64,000 nucleotides of DNA, taken from the NCBI GenBank assembly GCA_023390245.1, contig JAEWDF010000080.1, positions 1 through 64,000 of the forward strand, written 5' to 3'. The notes under the pieces are model-generated. The model saw nothing but the letters and a program-made list of their open reading frames with translations. It searched no databases and was not told the origin of the DNA. The DNA comes from Pseudomonadota bacterium. Its GTDB lineage: Bacteria > Pseudomonadota > Alphaproteobacteria > Caulobacterales > Caulobacteraceae. Positions 27,264 to 35,069 of the stretch are shown in pieces. The first letter of the stretch is position 1; the number at the start of each line of letters is the position of its first letter. The translations under genes and the position numbers were made by a program.

Positions 27264-28616
27264 TTGCAAATGACCATTGGAGTGATCTTGGCTGGCGGGC
27301 GTGGACTGCGTTTTGGTCAGAGCAAACCAAAGCAATTCACGCCTTTGGCGGGCCGTCCTGTCATGGATTACGCGATCGAAGCCTTTGCTGGACACCCTGA
27401 TATCGCTGAGATCTTCGTCACCTATCCCGAAGGCTTCCGTGACGAGACGGAACGGTTGGTGGCTCCATATCGACGCTTCAAGCCCATCAATCTCGTGCAG
27501 GGAGGAACTTCGCGCCCGGCTTCGACGCGAGCCGCGCTGGACGCCATAGGCATGACAAGCCGATCCAAGATTCTCTTCCACGACGGCGTCCGCCCTTTTG
27601 TGACTGCGGACATCATAAGTAGAACGATCGCGGCCCTGGACACTAGCGACGGTGCGGATGTCGTCATACAGACGGCGGATACAATCGTGCAGTTGGACGA
27701 GGCGCAAAAGCAACTCGACAACATCCCGCAGCGCGCGCAACTCCGACGCGGGCAGACTCCTCAGGGCTTCTGGTCCGATACTCTGGGGGAAGCCTATGCA
27801 TCCATGTCGGACGAAGTTCTCGGACGCTTCACCGATGACTGCGGCGTACTCTTGGCGCATAAGGCGGACGCTAGGATTGCAGCGGTGGAGGGTTCGGAAC
27901 GAAACATCAAGATCACCCATCCGGTCGACATGTTCCTGGCGGAGCAGTTGCTCTACCTTGGTCAGAGCCAACGCTCCTCGATAGAGAAGACCTATGAGGA
28001 GCCCGTAGCCGTGATCCTAGGCGATACATCGGGCCTCGGCCTTGTCGTCCGCGAGCGGCTGGAAGATTTGGGGTGGCGCGTCTTCGGCGCCTCTCGCTCC
28101 AGCGGTGTGGATGTTCGCGATCAGGGCGCCTTAGATCAACGCTTGAAGGCGATCGCCAAGGAAGCGGGCAAGATAGATTTGGTCGCCAACTTCGCCGGTA
28201 CGCTTCATGTTGGCCGCCTTGATTCTACGGACTTCGGCGCCATCGACGAGATGATCGCCACCAATCTCATGGGATCGATCCATGTGGCGCGAGCGGCCTA
28301 TGAGCATCTCGTTCACTCTGGCGGCCATCTGATGCTGTGTTCGTCCAGCAGCTATTTCCGCGGCCGTCGCGACACGGCTGCCTATTCCGCATCCAAGGCG
28401 GCCGTTGTGAACCTGACCCAAGCGCTTGCTGAGGAATGGGCCGATGACGGCGTGACCGTGACCTGCGTCGTGCCTCGTCGAGCGGATACGCCGATGCGGC
28501 AGAGGGCTTTCCCCAATGAGGATCCTGCCTTGCGCATGAAGCCGGAGCGCATGGCGGAAGCCGTGGAGGAACTTTTACGCCATCCTCAGAACGGCCTGAT
28601 CAAACACGTGAATTGA
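27264..28616 (+). CDS. Fused CDP-ribitol synthase: cytidylyltransferase + reductase (Bcs1/Acs1 type)
   Basis: 450 residues. Residues 1-235 are IspD/TarI-like: VILAGGRGLRFGQSKPKQF, DGVRPFVT, and a terminal KITHPVDMFLAEQLL. From about 247 an SDR domain follows (VILGDTSGLG, NFAGTL, CSSSSY, catalytic AAYSASKA at about 373). This order matches Haemophilus influenzae Bcs1/Acs1, which reduces ribulose-5-P and activates ribitol-5-P to CDP-ribitol. Flanked by TagF-like transferases, it implies a phosphoribitol-containing polymer. Confidence 0.87.
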   Translation: MQMTIGVILAGGRGLRFGQSKPKQFTPLAGRPVMDYAIEAFAGHPDIAEIFVTYPEGFRDETERLVAPYRRFKPINLVQGGTSRPASTRAALDAIGMTSRSKILFHDGVRPFVTADIISRTIAALDTSDGADVVIQTADTIVQLDEAQKQLDNIPQRAQLRRGQTPQGFWSDTLGEAYASMSDEVLGRFTDDCGVLLAHKADARIAAVEGSERNIKITHPVDMFLAEQLLYLGQSQRSSIEKTYEEPVAVILGDTSGLGLVVRERLEDLGWRVFGASRSSGVDVRDQGALDQRLKAIAKEAGKIDLVANFAGTLHVGRLDSTDFGAIDEMIATNLMGSIHVARAAYEHLVHSGGHLMLCSSSSYFRGRRDTAAYSASKAAVVNLTQALAEEWADDGVTVTCVVPRRADTPMRQRAFPNEDPALRMKPERMAEAVEELLRHPQNGLIKHVN

Positions 28617-28631
28617 GAAAAGCAGCCGATC

Positions 28632-29921
28632 GTGAAATTCCTTTTCAGGCCGCGACGCCTGTTCAACATTGTAGAAAAGCTTCGCGCCAGCCAGGGGGAA
28701 GCCAATCGCTTGTTGCGGCAGGCCAATGTCGAACTCACCATCGCTCGACGAGAGATCGCCACCGCCAGAACGCAGATCAACGCGCTCAAGGGCAAGCTCA
28801 AAAACCCCGCGCAACGTCCGGGTCTCGAACTGGCGCTCAAGTCTTCGATCTTGGCCGAAGCGCCGGCCATCCTGCACGTCAGCGACGGCCTGGGTTCGGA
28901 ATTCCATATCGATCTGTGGTTGCAGCACCTTCGCGAGGCATTAGGCCAGCATGTCGTTGTCGTCGTCCGGGTGGCGGCGCTGTTCGATGCCATCAAGGCC
29001 CGCCCCGATGTTGATTGCATCTTCGTCCGGGATGGTCGCGACGCCGAAAACCTCGCGGCGCAATGCCCCAAGCTGAAGGCGATCTTCTACGCCTCGAACA
29101 CTGGGACGGTGATTCACTTCATTCGCCTGAATCACCTGACGCACGTCTTCCTGGGACATGGGGACAGCGAGAAGGCCGCAAGTTGCCACCGCTTCTTCCG
29201 CGTCTATGACGAAGTCTGGACGGCGGGCCAAGCGCACATTGATCGGTTCACCGCCTCCGGGCTGGACTTCTTAGGCCTGAACTTCCGCGTCGTGGGCCGG
29301 CCCATGTTACGCGGATTGCTGAAGGAGCGCCCGACTGCGGCGACGGGACGATTCCTCTACCTTCCCACATGGGAGGGCTATCAGGACTCCCAGAACTATT
29401 CGTCGCTGCCATGCGCACCGGCCCTGCTCGAGAGGGTCGCCGATCTCACCGACCGCTTCCCCGTGGTGAAGTTTCACCCGCTGACCGGCACGCAGAAGAA
29501 GGAGCCGCCGTACCGCGAGGCGACCCTTAAGACCTGTTTCCTGGAAAGTGAGATCGACATCCGTCCACGAAGCCAAGCCATCGCCGGTATCATCCATGAA
29601 GTGGACTTCCTGATCAGCGACATCTCCAGCGTCATCACGGATTTCCTTGCGACGCTAAAGCCGATCTTCGTCTTTATCCCGACCGAGGCCCGCATCCGCC
29701 TGTCGGCCTCGCAAATGCCCTACGACGCCTACGCCTACCTCTTCTCCACGGACGAGGAACTCGCCGCACTGGTCGAGCAGGTCGTTGTGCAAGGCCGCGA
29801 CGATCTCGCCGAGGCGCGCCGGAAGGCGCTGGATTATTTCATTGACGTCGAGGCGACCGTTACGGATCAATTCGGTCGAGAATTAAAGCGTCTTTGCCTA
29901 GCTCAAGACCCATTGATGTAA
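28632..29921 (+). CDS. CDP-polyol phosphotransferase-like with N-terminal coiled coil
   Basis: 429 residues. Residues 8-60 form a likely coiled coil (RLFNIVEKLRASQGEANRLL, RREIATARTQINALKGKL). The GT-B part has LTHVFLGHGDSEKAASCHRFFRVYDEVW, LYLPTWEGYQDSQNYSSL, VVKFHPLTG and LISDISSVITDFLATLKPIFVF (about 325-347), the teichoic-acid transferase signature. Only 15 bp separate it from the CDP-ribitol synthase, so it is a good candidate ribitol-phosphate transferase or polymerase. An IS remnant follows 6 bp after its stop. Confidence 0.82.
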   Translation: MKFLFRPRRLFNIVEKLRASQGEANRLLRQANVELTIARREIATARTQINALKGKLKNPAQRPGLELALKSSILAEAPAILHVSDGLGSEFHIDLWLQHLREALGQHVVVVVRVAALFDAIKARPDVDCIFVRDGRDAENLAAQCPKLKAIFYASNTGTVIHFIRLNHLTHVFLGHGDSEKAASCHRFFRVYDEVWTAGQAHIDRFTASGLDFLGLNFRVVGRPMLRGLLKERPTAATGRFLYLPTWEGYQDSQNYSSLPCAPALLERVADLTDRFPVVKFHPLTGTQKKEPPYREATLKTCFLESEIDIRPRSQAIAGIIHEVDFLISDISSVITDFLATLKPIFVFIPTEARIRLSASQMPYDAYAYLFSTDEELAALVEQVVVQGRDDLAEARRKALDYFIDVEATVTDQFGRELKRLCLAQDPLM

Positions 29922-29927
29922 GGCGCA

Positions 29928-30742
29928 CTGACGTGACCCCCTGAAACTCCTCCAGGAATAGCTAGAGTCCGCCCCTCGAAAGGACGGACAGAATGAAGCG
30001 ATCAAGGTTCACGGAAGAGCAGATCATCGGTATCCTGCGGGAGCAGGAGACCGGCGTGGCGACGGCGGAGGTGTGCCGACGCCACGGAGTCAGCTCGGCG
30101 ACCATTTTACAAACGGAAGGGTAAGTTCGGCGGGCTCGACGTGTCGGAGGCTCGGCGGCTGAAGACGCTCGAGGATGAGAACGCCCGGCTGAAGCGGATG
30201 CTGGCGGACGCGATGTTGGACAACGTGGCGCTGACCTGCTGGGAAAAAAGTGGTGGCGCCCGCCGGCTATCGCAAGGCGGCTGGTCATGTGCAGGCCGCC
30301 TACGAGATAAGCGAACGGCGGGCGTGCCATCGTCAGCGACAGGGGCACGGAATACACCTCCAACGCGGCCCTGGCTTGGGCCGACGACACCGGCGTCGGC
30401 TGGCATTGCATTGCGCCGGGCAAGCCCCAGCAGAACGGATTCAACGAGAGCTTCACCGGGCGGCTGCGCGACGAACTGTTGAACGAGACGTTGTTCCGAT
30501 CCCTGCCGCACGCCCCGCGGTGTTGAGGCCTGGCGGCGTGATTACAACAAGTAGCGTCCGCACTCGAAGCTCGGATGGCTGACGCCTCAGGCTTACGCAG
30601 AAGCGCTCACCGGACAGATCGGCCGGTCCGCTGCGCTGGTTGCAGGCTGCGCTGACCGATCTCTTGCCAACCCCGATAATCACGGCTCAGATCAACCCAG
30701 GACTCTCGTTTTTGGCTGGATGAGAAACGGGGGTCACGTCAG
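29928..30742. mobile_element. Degenerate IS3-family insertion sequence
   Basis: 815 bp bounded by a 14-bp perfect inverted repeat (29928-29941 and 30729-30742), whose similarity extends loosely inward to GAGTC on both sides. It is shorter than the usual 1.2-1.4 kb of IS3 elements because of an internal deletion. No clear target duplication is seen. It splits the capsule operon between a polyol-phosphate transferase and the GSCFA gene. Confidence 0.82.
29993..30718 (+). pseudogene. IS3-family transposase remnant (OrfA/OrfB)
   Basis: OrfA starts MKRSRFTEEQIIGILREQE with an HTH, but is frameshifted after HGVSSATIL, then continues in another frame as SEARRLKTLEDENARLKRML. OrfB keeps only its start (KKWWRPP) and its end (SDRGTEYTS, IAPGKPQQNGFNESFTGRLRDELLNE, in part), so the second Asp and the Glu of the DDE triad remain but the first Asp is deleted. 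Stops interrupt the rest. It cannot be active. Confidence 0.8.
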
Positions 30743-30787
30743 TCACGTCACTTGATTTCGGCCGTGGCGCGTGGCCATGTCGCAGGC

Positions 30788-31825
30788 ATGAGAAATCCGT
30801 ATTCCGGCCTGCCTCCCGAACGATTTTGGCGCACGGGCGTCAGTGAGCAGCATCCGCTTAGCATAACGGGCCTATACCGTAAGAAGTTCACTATTGACCC
30901 CGAGGCAAAGATCGCCACTGGTGGTAGCTGCTTCGCCCAGCACATTGGCGGCCATCTGCGCGCAGCAGGCTATCACGTGATGGATGTCGAGCCGGCTCCT
31001 TCCTCAATGAGTGACGACACCGCTCGCAAATACGGATATCGAATCTATTCCGCTCGCTACGCGAACATCTATTTAGCACAACAACTCCTTCAGATCGCGC
31101 GCGAGGCCTATGGCGAGTTCGAGACGCCAGCGCCGGTTTGGGAAAAGGACGGACGCTTCTTCGACGCCATGCGTCCCTCGGTTGAGCCTGAGGGCCTATC
31201 CAGCCCGGACGAAGTCATGGCGCATCGTTCCCAGCACTTGGCGGCGGTTCGCCGAATGCTTGAGGCGATGAACCTATTCATCTTCACGTTCGGCTTAACC
31301 GAAGGATGGACGGATAGAAAAACCGGTGCGGTTTACGCTACGGCGCCAGGCGCGATCGCAGGCAGTTACGATCCCAAGCAGCATGTTTTTAAGAACTACA
31401 GGGCGTCGGAGATTCGCGAGGCGTTCCTGGCGTTTAGGACGCTGGTCCATCGGACCAATCCGGGTGCCAAGTTCCTTGTCACCGTTTCGCCAGTGCCACT
31501 AACGGCCACCGCCAGCCAGGACCATGTGCTTTCAGCCACGACCTACTCAAAGTCGGTTCTTCGCGCCGTCGCTGGAGAGTTGGCCGAAGATTTCGACGAC
31601 ATCGATTACTTCCCTTCCTACGAATTGATCGCCTCGCCCTTTTCTCGCGGCTTCTTCTATTCACCTAACCTGCGCACCGTGGAGCAGCAGGGCGTCGAGA
31701 CAGTGATGCGCAACTTCTTTCAGCAGCATCCTCGACTGGAGGCCAAACCCGCAGCAAACGCTAAGCGTGGGCCGTCGAACGATGATATCGTCTGTGAAGA
31801 AGCTATGTTGGAGGCGTTCTCATGA
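30788..31825 (+). CDS. GSCFA-domain (SGNH-like) protein of the capsule locus
   Basis: 345 residues from the ATG at 30788; a TTG at 30752 is possible. The name-giving motif GSCFAQHIGGHLRAAGY is at about 45-62, with FTFGLTEGW, VSPVPLTAT and a downstream YFPSYELI, as in the GSCFA family (Pfam), which is related to SGNH/GDSL hydrolases. In polysaccharide loci such enzymes are candidates for O-acyl addition or removal. The IS remnant ends 46 bp upstream, so the native promoter or start may have been displaced. Confidence 0.8.
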   Translation: MRNPYSGLPPERFWRTGVSEQHPLSITGLYRKKFTIDPEAKIATGGSCFAQHIGGHLRAAGYHVMDVEPAPSSMSDDTARKYGYRIYSARYANIYLAQQLLQIAREAYGEFETPAPVWEKDGRFFDAMRPSVEPEGLSSPDEVMAHRSQHLAAVRRMLEAMNLFIFTFGLTEGWTDRKTGAVYATAPGAIAGSYDPKQHVFKNYRASEIREAFLAFRTLVHRTNPGAKFLVTVSPVPLTATASQDHVLSATTYSKSVLRAVAGELAEDFDDIDYFPSYELIASPFSRGFFYSPNLRTVEQQGVETVMRNFFQQHPRLEAKPAANAKRGPSNDDIVCEEAMLEAFS

Positions 31826-32625
31826 AGGTCGCAATCCTGGCGAATTCGCACGTTCACATGCTCAAGCACGCCATCGATCAACGCGCGCCGAGTTGGTCTC
31901 CGACCTTATTCGCGGCCCCCGCTCGGGGTCTATACAGCCTCAGGCGGCTTCCGAAGCGGCAAGGACTTTTCACACGCAAGGCGGAACTCTCCAAATGGTT
32001 GGCGCGAACCTCCGGCGGCCTAACGGAGATTCGGTATGACGAGTATGACAGCTTCGCCATCGTCGGATTAGCGTTACGCACTCATGGCGCATTGCGGCTA
32101 TTCGATCGATACCAACCTCACCGTTTCCGACTCGACAAGAGCGCTTCATTGATTTCGGAATCTGCCTTTCGCGAAGCTGCAAAGTCCGAACTCGAACGAT
32201 CGGCCGGCTACCGAATGATGCGCCTGCTCTCCAATCAGAAGCAGCCGGTTGTTGTGGTTCCGGCGCCATTTCCTCACCACGCGATCATGGAGCGCAGCGG
32301 ATACCAATGGATGAAGCACGACGATGGCACAGCAGCCATCTGGATAAATGGCGTGATAGAGAGCGCCATCAAGGATTTGGCGCACCCGTTCGGATATAAA
32401 GTTCTTTCACAGCCCGCCGAGACGATTTCTTCACTTGGGCTGACAAAGCCGGAATACGGCGTCGGAGCGAAGCGGATCACTGGAGGCGAGTACGGAGAGC
32501 AGGATATTTCCCACATGGGACCAGTCTATGGCCACATCGTTCTGAACCAAATCGGGGATGCGCTTGGAGCCAAGACGTCTGCCAACGCTGAAAAGATTGG
32601 AAGTGCTGCATCAGCACCGCTGTGA
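31822..32625 (+). CDS. Capsule-locus protein, possible SGNH hydrolase
   Basis: 267 residues coupled to the GSCFA gene by an ATGA overlap. The N-terminus MKVAILANSHVHMLKHAI resembles a degenerate SGNH block I (Ser8 in NSH), and DISHMGPVYGHIVLNQIGDAL near the C-terminus looks like the D-x-x-H block followed by the usual G-x-x-V helix. No family can be named with certainty. Coupling suggests it works with GSCFA on capsule modification. Confidence 0.6.
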   Translation: MKVAILANSHVHMLKHAIDQRAPSWSPTLFAAPARGLYSLRRLPKRQGLFTRKAELSKWLARTSGGLTEIRYDEYDSFAIVGLALRTHGALRLFDRYQPHRFRLDKSASLISESAFREAAKSELERSAGYRMMRLLSNQKQPVVVVPAPFPHHAIMERSGYQWMKHDDGTAAIWINGVIESAIKDLAHPFGYKVLSQPAETISSLGLTKPEYGVGAKRITGGEYGEQDISHMGPVYGHIVLNQIGDALGAKTSANAEKIGSAASAPL

Positions 32626-32636
32626 GGAGACTGCCC

Positions 32637-33458
32637 GTGGATAGCATTGTTCAAACCGTTCGACCGCGAGAATGCCTTGAGGCGGAGGATGTGCAGCGTC
32701 GCTGCCCGATCTGCGAAAATGACGATCAGTCTCGATTCGTGGTTCAGGTGAACCAGGGCAAGCCGGGGATGACCCAACTCGGTCGACACGAAGTCTTTAT
32801 GTGCAAGGTCTGCCGCTTCCTTCACAACCCGGGCAATGTCGAGAAGGATCTGAACGAAATAGACCACACTTCCGGTCGGGTTGGTCGCGAGGACAAGCCA
32901 GGTCGAGAGTACGCCTTCGCTGCTCGGGCGTTGGAAATCCTACGTCCCAAAAGACCTCTTGACGCTCTGGTGTTCGGTCCGGGCGTATCTCTGGACCACG
33001 CTCATATCGGAGATCACCCGTCGGTCGCCAGTTCAAGCGTGGCAGATATCCGCAATTATCAGGGCCTGGATAATTTCCTCGACATCCGGGCGGGCAATCC
33101 GGACCAAAGAAAGTTCGATCTCGTCATCGCCTCCGAGGTGATTGAGCATTTCGAGGATCCGGTCGGTCACTATGGCAGTCTTCTGGACTACGTCTCTGAT
33201 GATGGCATGTGCATCGCCGGCACGAACTTCGTTGCAGGAATGCCTGTGACCCGCCTGATCTATCCCTACACCGCAGGACATAGCTGCATGTGGTCGGAGG
33301 GAAGCATTCACCTCGCGACCGCTAAGCACGGGTTTAAGTCAGTAATCTTTTTGTCTACCATCGGTGGCACGCGAAAGCGCATAATCGTCAGCACGAAGTC
33401 GCTAAGGCTCTATGCCAAATTGCTGACCTTGTTCGAGCGGAAAAAGGTGTTCCTCTAG
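32637..33458 (+). CDS. SAM-dependent methyltransferase with zinc-ribbon-like N-terminus
   Basis: 273 residues from the GTG at 32637, with GAGGAG 7 bp upstream; a GTG at 32622 overlapping the previous stop is an alternative. Residues about 22-55 hold two Cys pairs (CPIC and CKVC) typical of a zinc-binding head. The Methyltransf_23-like part has LVFGPGVS, SSVADI, and FDLVIASEVIEHFEDPVGHY. Similar proteins occur in surface-glycan clusters and methylate sugar precursors. Last gene of the A/T-richer block. Confidence 0.78.
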   Translation: MDSIVQTVRPRECLEAEDVQRRCPICENDDQSRFVVQVNQGKPGMTQLGRHEVFMCKVCRFLHNPGNVEKDLNEIDHTSGRVGREDKPGREYAFAARALEILRPKRPLDALVFGPGVSLDHAHIGDHPSVASSSVADIRNYQGLDNFLDIRAGNPDQRKFDLVIASEVIEHFEDPVGHYGSLLDYVSDDGMCIAGTNFVAGMPVTRLIYPYTAGHSCMWSEGSIHLATAKHGFKSVIFLSTIGGTRKRIIVSTKSLRLYAKLLTLFERKKVFL

Positions 33459-33519
33459 CTTCAGAGCATCGCCTTCGCCGGCCAAAGAACTCGGATACCG
33501 GTTTGCTCATCAGCCGCCG

Positions 33520-33570
33520 AGCACCAGTGCCAAAGTCGGTCTCACCAAGACCGACTTTGGCACTGGTGCT
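33520..33570. repeat. Perfect 23-bp inverted repeat (long hairpin)
   Basis: Arms 33520-33542 and 33548-33570 are exact reverse complements with a 5-base CACCA loop. It lies in the 254-bp spacer after the methyltransferase gene (33459-33712), and no T-run follows, so it is not a textbook terminator. It marks the boundary between A/T-richer and GC-rich capsule genes. Nothing else is seen in the spacer. Confidence 0.9.
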
Positions 33571-33712
33571 TCCAAGTTGGGCGACGACACCTATGGGAGG
33601 AGCACGTCTCTCCAGTGAATGGGACCTTCGGGAATGTCATGATGGATGTGACCGGTCGGAATTTCGCGGATCCTTAAAATTCCACCTTCGGCCTTCGTGC
33701 TATCCAGCTCCG

Positions 33713-35032
33713 ATGACCGCCAGGGCCCTATCCGATCGCATTCTCACGCACGCCGCGCTTCACGGCCCCTTCCGAATGGCGGCCTCGCGCAGGGCGGCGC
33801 GGCGAGGCCTGGGCGCGGTGGCGCTGGGCGGCGGCATGCAACTCGAGGCGCTCGTTCCCCTGGGCCTCTATGCCAGCGCCGCCGAGGCGGCCGACCCGGG
33901 GGTGCGGGCCATCGGTTTCGCCGGTCTCGGCCGGATCGGACGGGCGCGCGAGGTCTGGCGGGAGGCCGACGATCCGACGCCCGCGCTGCGCCGTAGCCTC
34001 GCCGTGGCGGCTGCGCCCTTCGCACCGGACTGGGCCCTGGAGCTACTGCCCCCCCAAGCCGCAGCCGAAAGGCTAGCCTGCCGCCTGGCCGTCGCTGACG
34101 CGGCGACAGCGATCGGATTGACGCCGCCGCCGCCTACTTCGCGCGAGAACCGCCTGCTGGCTGCCGCGGTGCACCGCGTGAATGGCTGCTGTCGTAACCA
34201 GCGCCGCGCGCTGAACGCCTTGTTCGCCGCCGACCGACTGGAGACGGCGCTCGAGGAGGAGGATGCCCCGCCTGCTCTCGACGCCTTTTCGGCCGATGTC
34301 GCCCCGATCGATCGCGAAGGGCCTCTGGTGTCGATCATAATGGCCGCGCGTGACGCCGCCGATACGCTGGAGACGGCCTTGACCTCCCTACGACGCCAGA
34401 GTTGGACGGCGCTGGAGATTCTGTTGATCGACGACGGCTCGACAGACGACACCTTGGCCATCGGGCGTCGCCTGGCGGAAGCAGACCCGCGCATCAGGGT
34501 CCACACGAACCAGGGTGCGCCCGGCGCCTATGGCGCGCGCAACACTGGGGTGGCATTGGCGCGCGGCGATGTTATCGCTTTTCACGACGCCGACGACTGG
34601 GCGCATCCGCGGCGCATAGAGCGGCAATTGGCGGGCCTCTCGGGAGGGCGGCTGGCCAGCGTATGCGGCTATTTCCGCCTCGACGACGACGGCCGCATCG
34701 TCAATCCGCGCGTCTTCCCCCTGCTGCGCCTCAATCCCATCCTGATGATGGCGCGACGCGAGACCTTCGAGCGCCTGGGGCCTTTCGACGAAGGCCGGAC
34801 AGGCGGCGATTCGGAGATGCTGGCGCGGCTGGACGCCCTGGCGGGGCGCTGGAGGGTACGCCGCATGCCGGAGCCGCTGGTCGTCGCCCGATGGAGCGCC
34901 GCGTCCCTGATGGGCGCCTCGAACACCGGCCTTACTCCGGAGGGCGCGGCTGCACGCGTCGCCTATGTCGAACAATGGCGGCGCCGGCACTTGCAGATGC
35001 TGCAGGCCGGACTCGCCTGGAACCGCCCATGA
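33713..35032 (+). CDS. Glycosyltransferase family 2 with N-terminal extension
   Basis: 439 residues. The first 200 residues are Ala/Arg-rich and helical without a known motif; from about 205 comes a GT-A domain: PLVSIIMAARDAADTLETAL, LLIDDGSTDDT, RNTGVALARGDVIAFHDADDW (DxD) and MMARRETFERLGPFDE. It would add a sugar from a nucleotide donor to the capsule unit. The upstream frame to 33503 reads through the hairpin and is rejected. High GC, like the following genes. Confidence 0.87.
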   Translation: MTARALSDRILTHAALHGPFRMAASRRAARRGLGAVALGGGMQLEALVPLGLYASAAEAADPGVRAIGFAGLGRIGRAREVWREADDPTPALRRSLAVAAAPFAPDWALELLPPQAAAERLACRLAVADAATAIGLTPPPPTSRENRLLAAAVHRVNGCCRNQRRALNALFAADRLETALEEEDAPPALDAFSADVAPIDREGPLVSIIMAARDAADTLETALTSLRRQSWTALEILLIDDGSTDDTLAIGRRLAEADPRIRVHTNQGAPGAYGARNTGVALARGDVIAFHDADDWAHPRRIERQLAGLSGGRLASVCGYFRLDDDGRIVNPRVFPLLRLNPILMMARRETFERLGPFDEGRTGGDSEMLARLDALAGRWRVRRMPEPLVVARWSAASLMGASNTGLTPEGAAARVAYVEQWRRRHLQMLQAGLAWNRP

Positions 35033-35069
35033 CCTTGTCTTCGCCGCACGCCTCATGCACTAGGCGGCT

